Assembly: GCA_050747825.1 (NCBI GenBank)
Contig: JBOGJG010000180.1
Span: forward strand, 1-22,577
Direction: 5' to 3'
From: JBOGJG01 sp050747825
Lineage (GTDB): Bacteria; Acidobacteriota; UBA6911; RPQK01; JBOGJG01
DNA: 22,577 nt
The translations under genes and the position numbers were made by a program. Shown here piece by piece: positions 7,381 to 15,283 of this stretch; within the stretch, counting starts at the first letter, position 1, and the number at the start of each line of letters is the position of its first letter. The notes under the pieces were generated by a model. The model saw nothing but the letters and a program-made list of their open reading frames with translations, did not search any database and was not told where the DNA came from.

Positions 7381-8133
7381 ATGGAATTTGCAGGCAAAAC
7401 TGCTGTCGTCACCGGTGCCAGCAGCGGCATTGGGAGGGCGACCGCGGAGCTTTTAGGAAAGCAGGGCGCCCGCGTAGCGGTCCACTATAACAACAATCAT
7501 GCAGGGGCCCAGGAGGCGGTCTCAGCCATTCGTGCCGGCGGGTCCGAAGCTACGGCAATCCGTGGCGATCTCAGCGTGATGCCCGACATTGAGAAGCTCA
7601 AGCGCGAGACTCACGACGTTTTCGGTCCCATCGACATCCTCATCAACAATGCCGGCGGCTTGATAGAACGCTGTCCGCTGCGCACTATGCGAGAGGACCT
7701 CTACGATGCCCTCATGGACATCAATGTGAAGAGCCTGGTCTTTGTGACCCAAGCCTTTCTCGACGATATGATCGGCAAGAAAAAAGGGGCGATCGTGAAC
7801 ATGGCCTCCATTGCAGCCCGCCATGGCGGAGGACCCGGCTCCGGCGTTTACGCCGCTTCCAAGGCGGCTGCCCTGTGCCTGACCAAGGCCATGGCCAAAG
7901 AATTTCTAGCTTATGGGATTCGGGTCAACGCTGTGAATCCGGGCGTTATTCAGACACCGTTCCACGCCGCCACCCCTCCCGAGATGATGAAGCAGTTTGT
8001 TGCTTCCATTCCGGCCGCCCGCGCGGGTACCGCCGCGGAAATTGCCGAAGTGATCGTGTTCCTCGCCTCCGAACGTTCCAGCTATATAGTGGGCGAAACG
8101 GTCGAAATCAACGGCGGGCAACTGATGGAATGA
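7381..8133 (+). CDS. SDR family NAD(P)-dependent oxidoreductase
   Basis: A 250-residue classical short-chain dehydrogenase/reductase. Coenzyme motif TGASSGIG at 11-18, NNAG at 89-92, catalytic S143, Y157 and K161 (YAASK), and the NPG segment (AVNPGVIQTPF). The C-terminal VGETVEINGGQLME resembles FabG-like and sugar or polyol dehydrogenases. Start chosen at 7381 because GAAGGAAG precedes it and the SDR strand begins at once; in-frame ATGs at 7366 and 7288 would add repeat-derived residues. It is 26 bases upstream of the UxaA-family gene, so it probably oxidises or reduces a sugar-acid intermediate in the same pathway. The exact substrate cannot be read from sequence. Confidence 0.93.
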   Translation: MEFAGKTAVVTGASSGIGRATAELLGKQGARVAVHYNNNHAGAQEAVSAIRAGGSEATAIRGDLSVMPDIEKLKRETHDVFGPIDILINNAGGLIERCPLRTMREDLYDALMDINVKSLVFVTQAFLDDMIGKKKGAIVNMASIAARHGGGPGSGVYAASKAAALCLTKAMAKEFLAYGIRVNAVNPGVIQTPFHAATPPEMMKQFVASIPAARAGTAAEIAEVIVFLASERSSYIVGETVEINGGQLME

Positions 8134-8159
8134 AAGGGTAGGGCGGCGTATAATACGGT

Positions 8160-10850
8160 ATGGCCCAGACTTGCCCGTTGGACAGGATCGGCAGAATTCC
8201 ACTATCGGGAGATAACTGTGCCATCGCCACGCGGAGCCTGGAGCCGGGATGGCGAATCAGCTTCGCGGGCAGGGAATTTAATCTCAGTCACCATGTCCTG
8301 GAAGGCCACCGCTTTGCCGTCCGAATTATCGAAGAAGGTGAAGAGCTGCTTTCCTGGGGACTCCCTTTCGGCACGGCAACCCGCCGCATTGATCCAGGCC
8401 AGTATGTCTGCAACAGCGATATCTTAAGGACGATCCGCGCTCGTCAGCCTGACCTGACCCTGCCTTCGGAAGGCAATTTCGAGAACGAGATCGAGACCTA
8501 TTCCCTGAATGGAAGCCGCTTTCAACCCGGCCGGCAAACTCTCCACTACGCCGCTGGCCGCAGCTTCATGGGTTACCGCAGAAGCACGGGTGATGTAGGG
8601 ACGCGCAACTACCTGGTGATCCTGGGCACCACCTCGCAGACTTCGAGCTATGCGAGACTTCTACAGGACCGCTTCAGCGGACTGGCCGGCCGGTGCGAAA
8701 ACGTGGACGGCATCGTAGCCGTCTCCCACACTGAAGGAGGAAGCGCCGAGCAGCCTAACAATCTGGATCTCTTGCTGCGCACGCTGGCCGGGTTCATGGC
8801 GCACCCAAATGTGGGCGCGGTGCTGGCCGTGGACCGTGGTTTTGAGCCGGTCACCAATCGGATGCTGCGCCGCTTTATGGAAGAGCAGGGATACCCTCTC
8901 ACCCAGATCCTGCATCGCTTTATGACATTAAAAGGCGGCCTGCAGGCCGGCCTGGAAGAAGGCGAATCCGTCCTCAAAAGCTGGTTGGATCGAGTGAATC
9001 AGGCCAGGCGGACTGAAGAGCCGCTGTCGGGTCTCAGAGCCGCTTTGCAGTGCGGGGGCTCGGATGCGTTTTCAGGCATCTCTGCAAATCCCCTGGCCGG
9101 CTGGGTAGCCCGCGAGATCATCCGCCATGGAGGCAGCGCCAATCTGGCTGAGACTGATGAGCTGATCGGCGCCGAATCCTACGTGCTGAACAACGTCAAA
9201 GATCTGGAGACGGCGCGCAAATTTCTGGGGCTGATCGAACGATTCAAAGAGCGCCTGGCCTGGCATGGTCATACGGCCGAGGGAAATCCTTCCGGAGGGA
9301 ACAAATTTCGAGGCCTTTACAACATCGCCCTCAAATCCATTGGAGCGGCCAGAAAGCGAGATCCGGAGGTTCGTCTGGATGAGGTGATCGAGTACGGCCA
9401 ACGGATGTCCCTCCCCGGCTTTTATTTTATGGACAGCCCCGGAAATGACCTGGAAAGTGTAGCGGGACAGGTCGCTTCGGGAGCGAACTTGATCTTTTTC
9501 ACGACAGGCAACGGCTCGATCACCAATTTTCCCTTCGTGCCCACCATCAAGATCGTGTCCACGACCCGCCGCTACCAGCTTCTGTCGCAGGAGATGGACG
9601 TCAATGCCGGTGCTTACCTGGATGGGACTTCCATGGACCAACTGGGCTGCGAGACATTGGAGCTTGCTCTGGAGGTCGCTTGCGGCCGCCCCACTCAGGG
9701 AGAAAAAGCCGGGCACTCTCAAGTGTCAATCTGGAGAGACTGGAGGCAAACCAGTTCGGACAACCTCGTGCAGTTGCAGCAGGCGCGGCAACTCTCGGGA
9801 AAGCCGTTGCCGGTAAAGGGGTCAGATCCGGCGTCTTTCGTTTTTGCAGCAAAAACGAAAGATGCAGGATCTGACCCCTCTATCGGGTTAATCCTTCCCA
9901 CCAGTCTCTGCTCCGGCCAGATCGCCCGCTTGACAGCCGAACGCCTGAACCGGAAAGAGATAGGCGGGGCTGTGTCCCGATTCGTAGCTTTGCCTCACAC
10001 GGAAGGGTGCGGCAGTACGGGAGAGGCTTCTGTTGCCCTGTATACCCGCACGCTGCTGGGTTATCTGACTCATCCCATGGTGAAATGTGGATTGCTCCTG
10101 GAGCACGGCTGCGAGAAAACTCACAATGATTACATCCGCAGTCAAATGCGCGAGCACGGAATGGATCCGGCTCGTTTTGGATGGGCCAGCGTGCAACTGG
10201 ACGGCGGAATCGACCGTGTCCAGCAAAAAATCGAGCAATGGTTCCGGGAAATAGGGGGACGTTCACCTGATTCGGTTCGGCAAAATCAGGTGAGTGCCCC
10301 CCTATTTCTCCGCCTGGCCTTGCTGTCCTCAGGTCCTGTGCCGCCGCCCGCAGTGGACGCCCTGGCTGAAGTCTCCTGTCTCATTGCCGGCGCCGGCGGA
10401 GCGCTGATCGTCCCTGAGAACAGTGAGCTGCTCTCCTCAGCCTATGTGGAACAGGTCCTGGCCGAGCGCCGGGTTGAGACGACTCTGGCTTACGGACAGA
10501 AGGCCGAATCGCCCGGCTTCTATGTCATGGAAGCGCCCACGAGGCACTGGGTGGAGACCCTGACCGGATTGGGCGCCACGGGAGTGGAACTCATGCTGGC
10601 ATTCATCACGGAGCATCCCATGCAGGGAAATCCACTCGTTCCTCTCCTGCAGGTGACTGTCGAAGGAGAGTCGGCCGAAGCTTATCAGCGGGACCTCGAT
10701 CTTGTGCTGGCCGCCGAGACGGCCTCCTGGACCGATCAGATTTTACAACTGATCAGCCGGGCGGCTTCAGGTCAGTATGTTCCCAGGGTCCAGGGCCAGG
10801 GAAATACGGATTTCCAATTTACGCGAGGGCCATTGGGGGTATCAACGTGA
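8160..10850 (+). CDS. Long UxaA/GarD-family hydro-lyase (altronate dehydratase-like) with two in-frame palindromes
   Basis: An 896-residue member of the altronate/galactarate dehydratase family, about 400 residues longer than E. coli UxaA. N-terminal SAF domain at about 17-90, then UxaA middle domain (about 138-265, with GTRNYLVILGTT, SHTEGG, HPNVGAVLAVDRG), then GarD C-domain (about 290-530, with CGGSDAFSGISANPLAG, GNPSGGN, TTGNGSITNFPFVPTIKI). From about 575 a second middle domain (LPHTEGCG, THPMVKCGLLLEHGCE) and a second C-domain (PGFYVMEAPTRHWVETL, GNPLVPLLQVT) follow; the latter lacks the CGGSD motif. Expected reaction: removal of water from an aldonic or aldaric acid. Two palindromes (9817-9879, 10248-10308) are translated inside linkers. 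A TATAAT at 8149-8154 lies 5 bases before the ATG, with no Shine-Dalgarno. It overlaps the next gene by GTGA. Confidence 0.9.
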   Translation: MAQTCPLDRIGRIPLSGDNCAIATRSLEPGWRISFAGREFNLSHHVLEGHRFAVRIIEEGEELLSWGLPFGTATRRIDPGQYVCNSDILRTIRARQPDLTLPSEGNFENEIETYSLNGSRFQPGRQTLHYAAGRSFMGYRRSTGDVGTRNYLVILGTTSQTSSYARLLQDRFSGLAGRCENVDGIVAVSHTEGGSAEQPNNLDLLLRTLAGFMAHPNVGAVLAVDRGFEPVTNRMLRRFMEEQGYPLTQILHRFMTLKGGLQAGLEEGESVLKSWLDRVNQARRTEEPLSGLRAALQCGGSDAFSGISANPLAGWVAREIIRHGGSANLAETDELIGAESYVLNNVKDLETARKFLGLIERFKERLAWHGHTAEGNPSGGNKFRGLYNIALKSIGAARKRDPEVRLDEVIEYGQRMSLPGFYFMDSPGNDLESVAGQVASGANLIFFTTGNGSITNFPFVPTIKIVSTTRRYQLLSQEMDVNAGAYLDGTSMDQLGCETLELALEVACGRPTQGEKAGHSQVSIWRDWRQTSSDNLVQLQQARQLSGKPLPVKGSDPASFVFAAKTKDAGSDPSIGLILPTSLCSGQIARLTAERLNRKEIGGAVSRFVALPHTEGCGSTGEASVALYTRTLLGYLTHPMVKCGLLLEHGCEKTHNDYIRSQMREHGMDPARFGWASVQLDGGIDRVQQKIEQWFREIGGRSPDSVRQNQVSAPLFLRLALLSSGPVPPPAVDALAEVSCLIAGAGGALIVPENSELLSSAYVEQVLAERRVETTLAYGQKAESPGFYVMEAPTRHWVETLTGLGATGVELMLAFITEHPMQGNPLVPLLQVTVEGESAEAYQRDLDLVLAAETASWTDQILQLISRAASGQYVPRVQGQGNTDFQFTRGPLGVST
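9817..9879. repeat. 63-base palindromic element inside the UxaA-family gene (GGGGTCAGATC type)
   Basis: Two 31-base arms around a single central base (9848); 29 of 31 positions pair, and the exceptions are one G-A and one G-T. The outer ends are GGGGTCAGATCC and GGATCTGACCCC. The length is 21 codons exactly, so the reading frame is kept. It encodes residues of about 553-573 (KGSDPASFVFAAKTKDAGSDP), between the first GarD half and the second UxaA half. The opposite strand spells nearly the same peptide, as expected for a palindrome in this phase. Confidence 0.93.
10248..10308. repeat. 61-base palindromic element inside the UxaA-family gene (GAAATAGGGGG type)
   Basis: Arms 10248-10272 (GAAATAGGGGGACGTTCACC...) and 10284-10308 (...CCCCCCTATTTC) pair at 22 of 25 positions, with two of the exceptions being G-T, around an 11-base loop. 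The sequence differs from the palindrome at 9817. It is translated as residues of about 697-717 (EIGGRSPDSVRQNQVSAPLF), between the second UxaA middle domain and the degenerate second C-domain. Confidence 0.9.
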
Positions 10851-12154
10851 ACGTTATCGATCGACTTCAAATTGAACGGCTCCGGCATATCCTGCCTGAG
10901 GGTTTCGGGCGCCCTTTCCCAAAGGGAGCTTTCGTCCGCCAGAAATTCGAGGGCCCCGAGATCCCGGACGTCGAGACTGTCGTCCGGGGGCAGCTCAAGC
11001 GGCCGCGGCTGCGTATTCAGCCGGGCATGCGGATCGCCGTGGGAGTCGGCTCCCGCGGTATCAGCTCTCTGGCCGGCATTGTCAAGACGGCCCTCGAGGA
11101 ATTGAAGGCCCGCGGAGCCAAGCCCTTCATTATTCCGGCCATGGGCAGTCATGGTGGAGCCACGCCCGAAGGGCAAAGGCAGGTCCTGGCCAGTTATGGG
11201 ATCACGGAAGAGAGCCTGGGCGTTCCCATCGAAGACTCCATGGAGGTGGTCGAGCTCGGACGCACAAAGGGCGATGTGCCCGTTTATTTCAGCAAAGCTG
11301 CTCTGCAGGCTGATGCCGTTCTTCCCATCTGCCGCATTAAGACCCATACGGCCTTTCACGGATCATACGAGAGCGGGACTTTGAAAATGCTGGCGATTGG
11401 ATACGGGAAACATAAGGGCGCCGCCACGCTGCATTTACAGGGGTTGCATAGATTTCCGGAGTTGCTGCCGGAGATGGGCAAGGTCATTATGGAGAAGGCA
11501 TCTGTCCTGTGCGCCCTGGCCTGCGTGGAGAATGCTCACGAAAAGCCGGCGCTGGTCGAGGTGTTGCTTCCCGAAGAGATCTGGGACCGTGAGCCGCAAC
11601 TGTTGAAGAAGTCCAAGAAGTGGATGGGTCGCATCCTCTTCGACCAATTCGACCTGCTGGTCGTGGACGAGGTCGGCAAGAACATCAGCGGCGATGGAAT
11701 GGATCCCAATGTCACCGGCCGTTTCGGACTGCCGTCGGTGAGCGGCGGCCCCCGAATTCAGAAGATTGTGGCCCTGGATATGACCAGGGAGAGTCATGGG
11801 AACGCCTGCGGCCTGGGGATGGCTGACATTACCACCCAGACTCTTGTGGAAAAGCTGGATTTCTTCGCCACCTACACCAACAGTATCACTTCAACGGTGC
11901 TGGTGATGTCCAGGCTGCCAGTGGTTATGCCGACTGCTGAGGACGCCATCGCGCTGGGCCTAGGGACCTGCAACGGCGTCACCCCTCCACAGGCCCGCGT
12001 CGTGCGCATCAACAACACGCTTGAGCTCGACCGCATCTGGATCTCCGACAGCCTGCTGCAGGAAGCCTCTAAACGCAGCGACTTCGAAATCCTCGACCCC
12101 GCGCCGCTCATGTCCGATGTTAACGTAGGGAACTCATGGAAACTCCGAAGCTAA
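10847..12154 (+). CDS. LarA-like protein (DUF2088, lactate racemase domain)
   Basis: A 435-residue protein with the DUF2088/LarA N-domain. AVGVGSRGISSLAGIV at about 65-80 is followed by PAMGSHGGATPEGQ, the His-containing loop matching the conserved HGG(A/S)T stretch of LarA. Further on are ICRIKTHTAFHG and GTLKMLAIGYGKHKGA, with Lys and His residues at places like those that hold the nickel-pincer cofactor. LarA proper racemises lactate; DUF2088 homologues in sugar-acid clusters probably epimerise other 2-hydroxy acids. The start is GTG at 10847 within the GTGA overlap with the dehydratase stop, a mark of translational coupling. The 3' end overlaps mrp by 19 bases. Function beyond the family is inferred. 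Confidence 0.85.
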   Translation: MNVIDRLQIERLRHILPEGFGRPFPKGAFVRQKFEGPEIPDVETVVRGQLKRPRLRIQPGMRIAVGVGSRGISSLAGIVKTALEELKARGAKPFIIPAMGSHGGATPEGQRQVLASYGITEESLGVPIEDSMEVVELGRTKGDVPVYFSKAALQADAVLPICRIKTHTAFHGSYESGTLKMLAIGYGKHKGAATLHLQGLHRFPELLPEMGKVIMEKASVLCALACVENAHEKPALVEVLLPEEIWDREPQLLKKSKKWMGRILFDQFDLLVVDEVGKNISGDGMDPNVTGRFGLPSVSGGPRIQKIVALDMTRESHGNACGLGMADITTQTLVEKLDFFATYTNSITSTVLVMSRLPVVMPTAEDAIALGLGTCNGVTPPQARVVRINNTLELDRIWISDSLLQEASKRSDFEILDPAPLMSDVNVGNSWKLRS

Positions 12155-12945
12155 TTCCGGATGTCAAGAGCACGATTGCCGTAGCCAGCGGCAAGGGCGG
12201 AGTCGGAAAATCGACCGTCGCCGCCAACCTGGCCACCGCTCTGAGCCGGCTGGGCTCGAAAGTTGGATTGATGGACGCGGACGTCTACGGCCCCAGCATC
12301 CCGATTCTGATGGGCGCTCTGGAAGTGCCCCAGCACACGCAGCACACAATCATTCCTCCAGTGATGAACGGTGTCAAGCTGATCTCAATGGCCTACTTTC
12401 TTCCCAAGGACAAGGCCGTGATCTGGCGGGGACCAATGCTGCATAAGATGGTCCAGCAGTTTCTGGGACAGGTCGAATGGGGAGAACTGGATTACCTGGT
12501 CATCGACTTGCCTCCCGGGACCGGCGACATCCAACTGAGCCTTTGCCAGACCATCCCCCTGACCGGAGCAGTAATCGTATCCACTCCGCAGGACCTGGCT
12601 CTGGAGGTCGCTTCCAAAGCCATCGCCATGTTCAAACAGTTGAACACTCCTATTCTTGGAATAATCGAGAATATGAGCTACTACCAGTGCCCTCACTGCG
12701 GCGAGCGGGATGATCTTTTCGGACACGGCGGCGCCCGTAAGGCCGGCGAGAACCTGGGCTACCCTTTCCTGGGAGCAATTCCTTTGAGTTCGGAAATCCG
12801 CGCCCGCAGCGACCAGGGCCAGCCCGTGGTTTTGGACAGCGAGGAAAGCCCCTACAGCAAGGCTTACTACCAGATCGCGCGAGCGGTCGCCGATCAGGTG
12901 GCCGCAGCCACTCAGGCCGGCTCGGCTAACATCTCGATCGAGTAG
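12136..12945 (+). CDS. mrp: Mrp/NBP35-family Fe-S cluster carrier ATPase
   Basis: A 269-residue P-loop ATPase of the Mrp/ApbC type, which carries [4Fe-4S] clusters to apoproteins in the cytoplasm. Deviant Walker A GKGGVGKST at 19-27, LMDADVYGPSIPILMG at 45-60, Walker B-like YLVIDLPPGTGD at 120-131, and the cluster-bridging C-x2-C (C185, C188) in YYQCPHCGE. It lacks the N-terminal DUF59/MIP18 domain that many Mrp proteins carry. The start overlaps the preceding gene by 19 bases. Its 3' end overlaps the convergent DUF971 gene by 20 bases. Plausible clients in the window include the aconitase two genes away. Confidence 0.95.
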   Translation: METPKLIPDVKSTIAVASGKGGVGKSTVAANLATALSRLGSKVGLMDADVYGPSIPILMGALEVPQHTQHTIIPPVMNGVKLISMAYFLPKDKAVIWRGPMLHKMVQQFLGQVEWGELDYLVIDLPPGTGDIQLSLCQTIPLTGAVIVSTPQDLALEVASKAIAMFKQLNTPILGIIENMSYYQCPHCGERDDLFGHGGARKAGENLGYPFLGAIPLSSEIRARSDQGQPVVLDSEESPYSKAYYQIARAVADQVAAATQAGSANISIE

Positions 12946-13261
12946 GCCGGCATTCCTCGCACGGGCAAATCTCCCGCAGGTAGGCGAAGGAGTAAATCCC
13001 GCTGCTGTGCCGGTCGTTCCATTGGAACTGAATGGCGTAATGGCCCACCTGAGAAGCGCCAGTGGCACGGATAGGCTCCTGGCCCAGAATGCGCAGTGGA
13101 TCGTCCTCGGATTTCACTTCGGGAGGCTTGTCGCGGCAGGTGGCGCAGGGACAACACCGGCGCAGGTAGCTATAACGATAGGTCGCCTGATGCCCATCGC
13201 TCCAGGTGATCGCCACACCACCCGGAGCGCTCAGCTTAATCGATGTCGGAACCGGATTCAT
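12926..13261 (-). CDS. DUF971 domain protein
   Basis: A 111-residue protein of the DUF971 type (gamma-butyrobetaine hydroxylase-like N-domain). Features: TSIKLSAPGGVAITWSDGH, YRYSYLRRCCPCATCRD, GHYAIQFQWNDRHSSGIYSF and YLREICPCEECR. Eight cysteines lie in two clusters (CCPCATC near 35-41, CPCEEC near 99-104, plus the last residue), which suggests metal or Fe-S binding. In the plant and algal Fe-S scaffold HCF101, a DUF971 domain is fused after an Mrp domain, so the adjacency here fits a role in Fe-S handling. It converges on mrp with a 20-base 3' overlap, so each mRNA end is antisense to the other. Confidence 0.88.
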   Translation of the reverse strand: MNPVPTSIKLSAPGGVAITWSDGHQATYRYSYLRRCCPCATCRDKPPEVKSEDDPLRILGQEPIRATGASQVGHYAIQFQWNDRHSSGIYSFAYLREICPCEECRPTRSRC

Positions 13262-13282
13262 TTTACCTTCCTTCTGTTTTAA

Positions 13283-13310
13283 GCCTCCAGCCTACAGCCT
13301 CCAGCCTAAT
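13283..13310. repeat. GCCTCCA heptamer array
   Basis: GCCTCCA, GCCTACA, GCCTCCA and a partial fourth unit (GCCTAAT), in the 84-base gap between the divergent DUF971 and aconitase genes. No inverted arm is seen. The same word recurs inside the coding region at 17019-17041. Confidence 0.85.
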
Positions 13311-13345
13311 TTAGCATTCCGGCCTTCCTCTGCTTTAATGAACCT

Positions 13346-15283
13346 ATGGGCAAGAGTGTTTCCCGGAAGCTGATCGAGAGCCATCTCGAAAAGGGCAATC
13401 TCCAGGTTGGCGAAGAAATCGCCCTTCGGATAGACCAGACTCTGACCCAGGATGCCACGGGGACTTTGGTCATGCTGCAGCTTGAAGCGCTCGGACTGGA
13501 CCGGGTCAGGACTGAGCTTTCCGCCCAGTACATCGACCACAACATCGTTCAGAACGATTTCAGAAATGCCGACGACCACATCTTCCTGCACAGCGCCTGT
13601 CGTCGCTTCGGCATCTGGTACAGCCGGCCGGGAAATGGTGTGAGCCATCCTGTCCACATGGAGCGCTTCGGCAAGCCGGGCAAGACCCTGGTGGGCTCCG
13701 ACAGCCACACACCGGCAGCCGGCTCGCTGGGGATGCTGGCCATGGGGGCAGGAGGCCTGGAAGTGGCGCTGTGCATGTCCGGCCAGCCTCTTCACATGAG
13801 GATGCCCAGGATCTGGGGAGTGCGCCTGTCCGGTGAACTTCCGGACTGGGTCAGCGCCAAAGATGTCATCCTGGAAATGCTCAGGCGCCATGATGTAGGT
13901 GGAGCCGCCGGCAAAATCATCGAGTATTACGGCCCTGGACTGGGAAACCTCAGGGCCATGGACCGTCACGTAATTGCCAACATGGGCACGGAACTGGGCG
14001 CCACCACGACCGTTTTTCCGGCCGATCAGGAAGTGAAGAGATTTCTCGAGTCTCAGGAGAGGGGAAATGATTTTGCAGAAATACTCCCGGACGACGATGC
14101 CGAATACGATGAACACGAGGAAATCAATTTATCCGAACTGGAGCCGCTGGTCGCTCTGCCCAGCAGCCCCGGCAAGGTCGTGCCGGTCCGTGAGGTGGCG
14201 GGCAGGGAGATCTATCAATGCATGATCGGATCTTCGGCCAACCCTGGCCTGCGTGACTTTGCTGTCGCCGCCCTGATCATGGACGGCAAGCAAGTCCACC
14301 AGCAGGTTTCCCTGGATGTCAACCCAACGTCCCGGCAGATTCTGGAAAATCTGGAGGAGCTTGGTCTTTTGAGAAAGCTTATCCGTTCCGGGGCCAGGCT
14401 GCATCAGGCGGGATGCAACGGCTGCATCGGCATGGGGCAGGCTCCGGCCACGGGCAAGATCAGCCTGCGCACCGTGCCACGCAATTTCCCAGGGCGCTCC
14501 GGGACCAGAGAGGACCAGGTTTACCTGTGCAGCCCTGAAACGGCGGCTGCTTCGGCGCTTACCGGCAAAATTACAGATCCCCGCAGGCTCGATATGCCTT
14601 ACCCCAGATTTGAGGAGCCTCAGAAAATCATGATCAACATTCAGATGCTGGTTCCTCCTGAGAAAGTGGAAATCGAGCTGGCCAAAGGTCCCAATATCAA
14701 GCCGCTCCCTGACTTTGAACCGCTTTCCCAGGCCCTGGACGGTCCCGTCCTCATCAAAGTCGCCGATGATATTTCAACAGACGAGATCATGCCGGCCGGC
14801 TCCAGCATTCTTCCGTACCGGAGCAACATACCGGAGATCAGCAGGTATGTGTTTTCGCAGGTGGACGAGGGCTACTATGACCGCGCCCTGGTGCATCAAA
14901 AGACCGGGCACTTTATTGTCGGAGGAGAGAATTACGGCCAGGGCTCCAGCCGCGAGCATGCCGCTATCGCTCCCCGTTATCTGGGCGTTAAGGCCGTCAT
15001 TGCCAAAGGTTACGCAAGAATTCACCATCAGAACCTTGCCAATTTTGGAATCCCGCCCCTGATCTTCAGTGATCCGGAGGATTACGAGCGGATCGAAGTG
15101 CAAGACAATCTGGTGATCGAGCGAGTTCGTGAAGCGATTGAGACGGAAAAGCCAATCCAGGTGATCAATAAGACGAAGAACGTCCGCTTCCAGGTCGAGC
15201 ACAGGATGAGCCCCCGTCAGATCGAAATGGTTTTGGCCGGAAGTGTGCTTAACGTAGTTCGTCACTCTTCTCATGAAGCCTAG
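13346..15283 (+). CDS. acn: Aconitase-family hydro-lyase, short single-chain type
   Basis: A 645-residue aconitase of the short bacterial ('Aquifex-like') type, expected to interconvert citrate and isocitrate. HLEKGNLQVGEEIALRIDQTLTQDATGTL starts the domain. DH at 64-65, VGSDSHTPAAGSLGMLAMGAGGLEVA at 116-141 and QAGCNGCIGMGQAP (C357, C360) are conserved, as is the swivel domain with ISTDEIMPAGS and GENYGQGSSREHAA. The usual IGSC(T/V)N cysteine, third ligand of the [4Fe-4S] cluster, is Ser297 here (CMIGSSANPG); Cys292 lies five residues earlier. Homoaconitase or isopropylmalate isomerase are less likely because all domains are in one chain with swivel included. The start codon has no clear Shine-Dalgarno. 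It overlaps the next gene by 11 bases. Confidence 0.9.
   Translation: MGKSVSRKLIESHLEKGNLQVGEEIALRIDQTLTQDATGTLVMLQLEALGLDRVRTELSAQYIDHNIVQNDFRNADDHIFLHSACRRFGIWYSRPGNGVSHPVHMERFGKPGKTLVGSDSHTPAAGSLGMLAMGAGGLEVALCMSGQPLHMRMPRIWGVRLSGELPDWVSAKDVILEMLRRHDVGGAAGKIIEYYGPGLGNLRAMDRHVIANMGTELGATTTVFPADQEVKRFLESQERGNDFAEILPDDDAEYDEHEEINLSELEPLVALPSSPGKVVPVREVAGREIYQCMIGSSANPGLRDFAVAALIMDGKQVHQQVSLDVNPTSRQILENLEELGLLRKLIRSGARLHQAGCNGCIGMGQAPATGKISLRTVPRNFPGRSGTREDQVYLCSPETAAASALTGKITDPRRLDMPYPRFEEPQKIMINIQMLVPPEKVEIELAKGPNIKPLPDFEPLSQALDGPVLIKVADDISTDEIMPAGSSILPYRSNIPEISRYVFSQVDEGYYDRALVHQKTGHFIVGGENYGQGSSREHAAIAPRYLGVKAVIAKGYARIHHQNLANFGIPPLIFSDPEDYERIEVQDNLVIERVREAIETEKPIQVINKTKNVRFQVEHRMSPRQIEMVLAGSVLNVVRHSSHEA

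Noticed and set aside
8149..8154. TATAAT as a promoter for a leaderless dehydratase mRNA
   Set aside because: The -10 match is perfect, but no -35 is seen 17 bases upstream and the gene sits 26 bases after the SDR gene; left as a remark only.
9817..9879. Palindrome as a rho-independent terminator
   Set aside because: It is inside a continuous reading frame with recognisable family sequence on both sides and has no following T-run.
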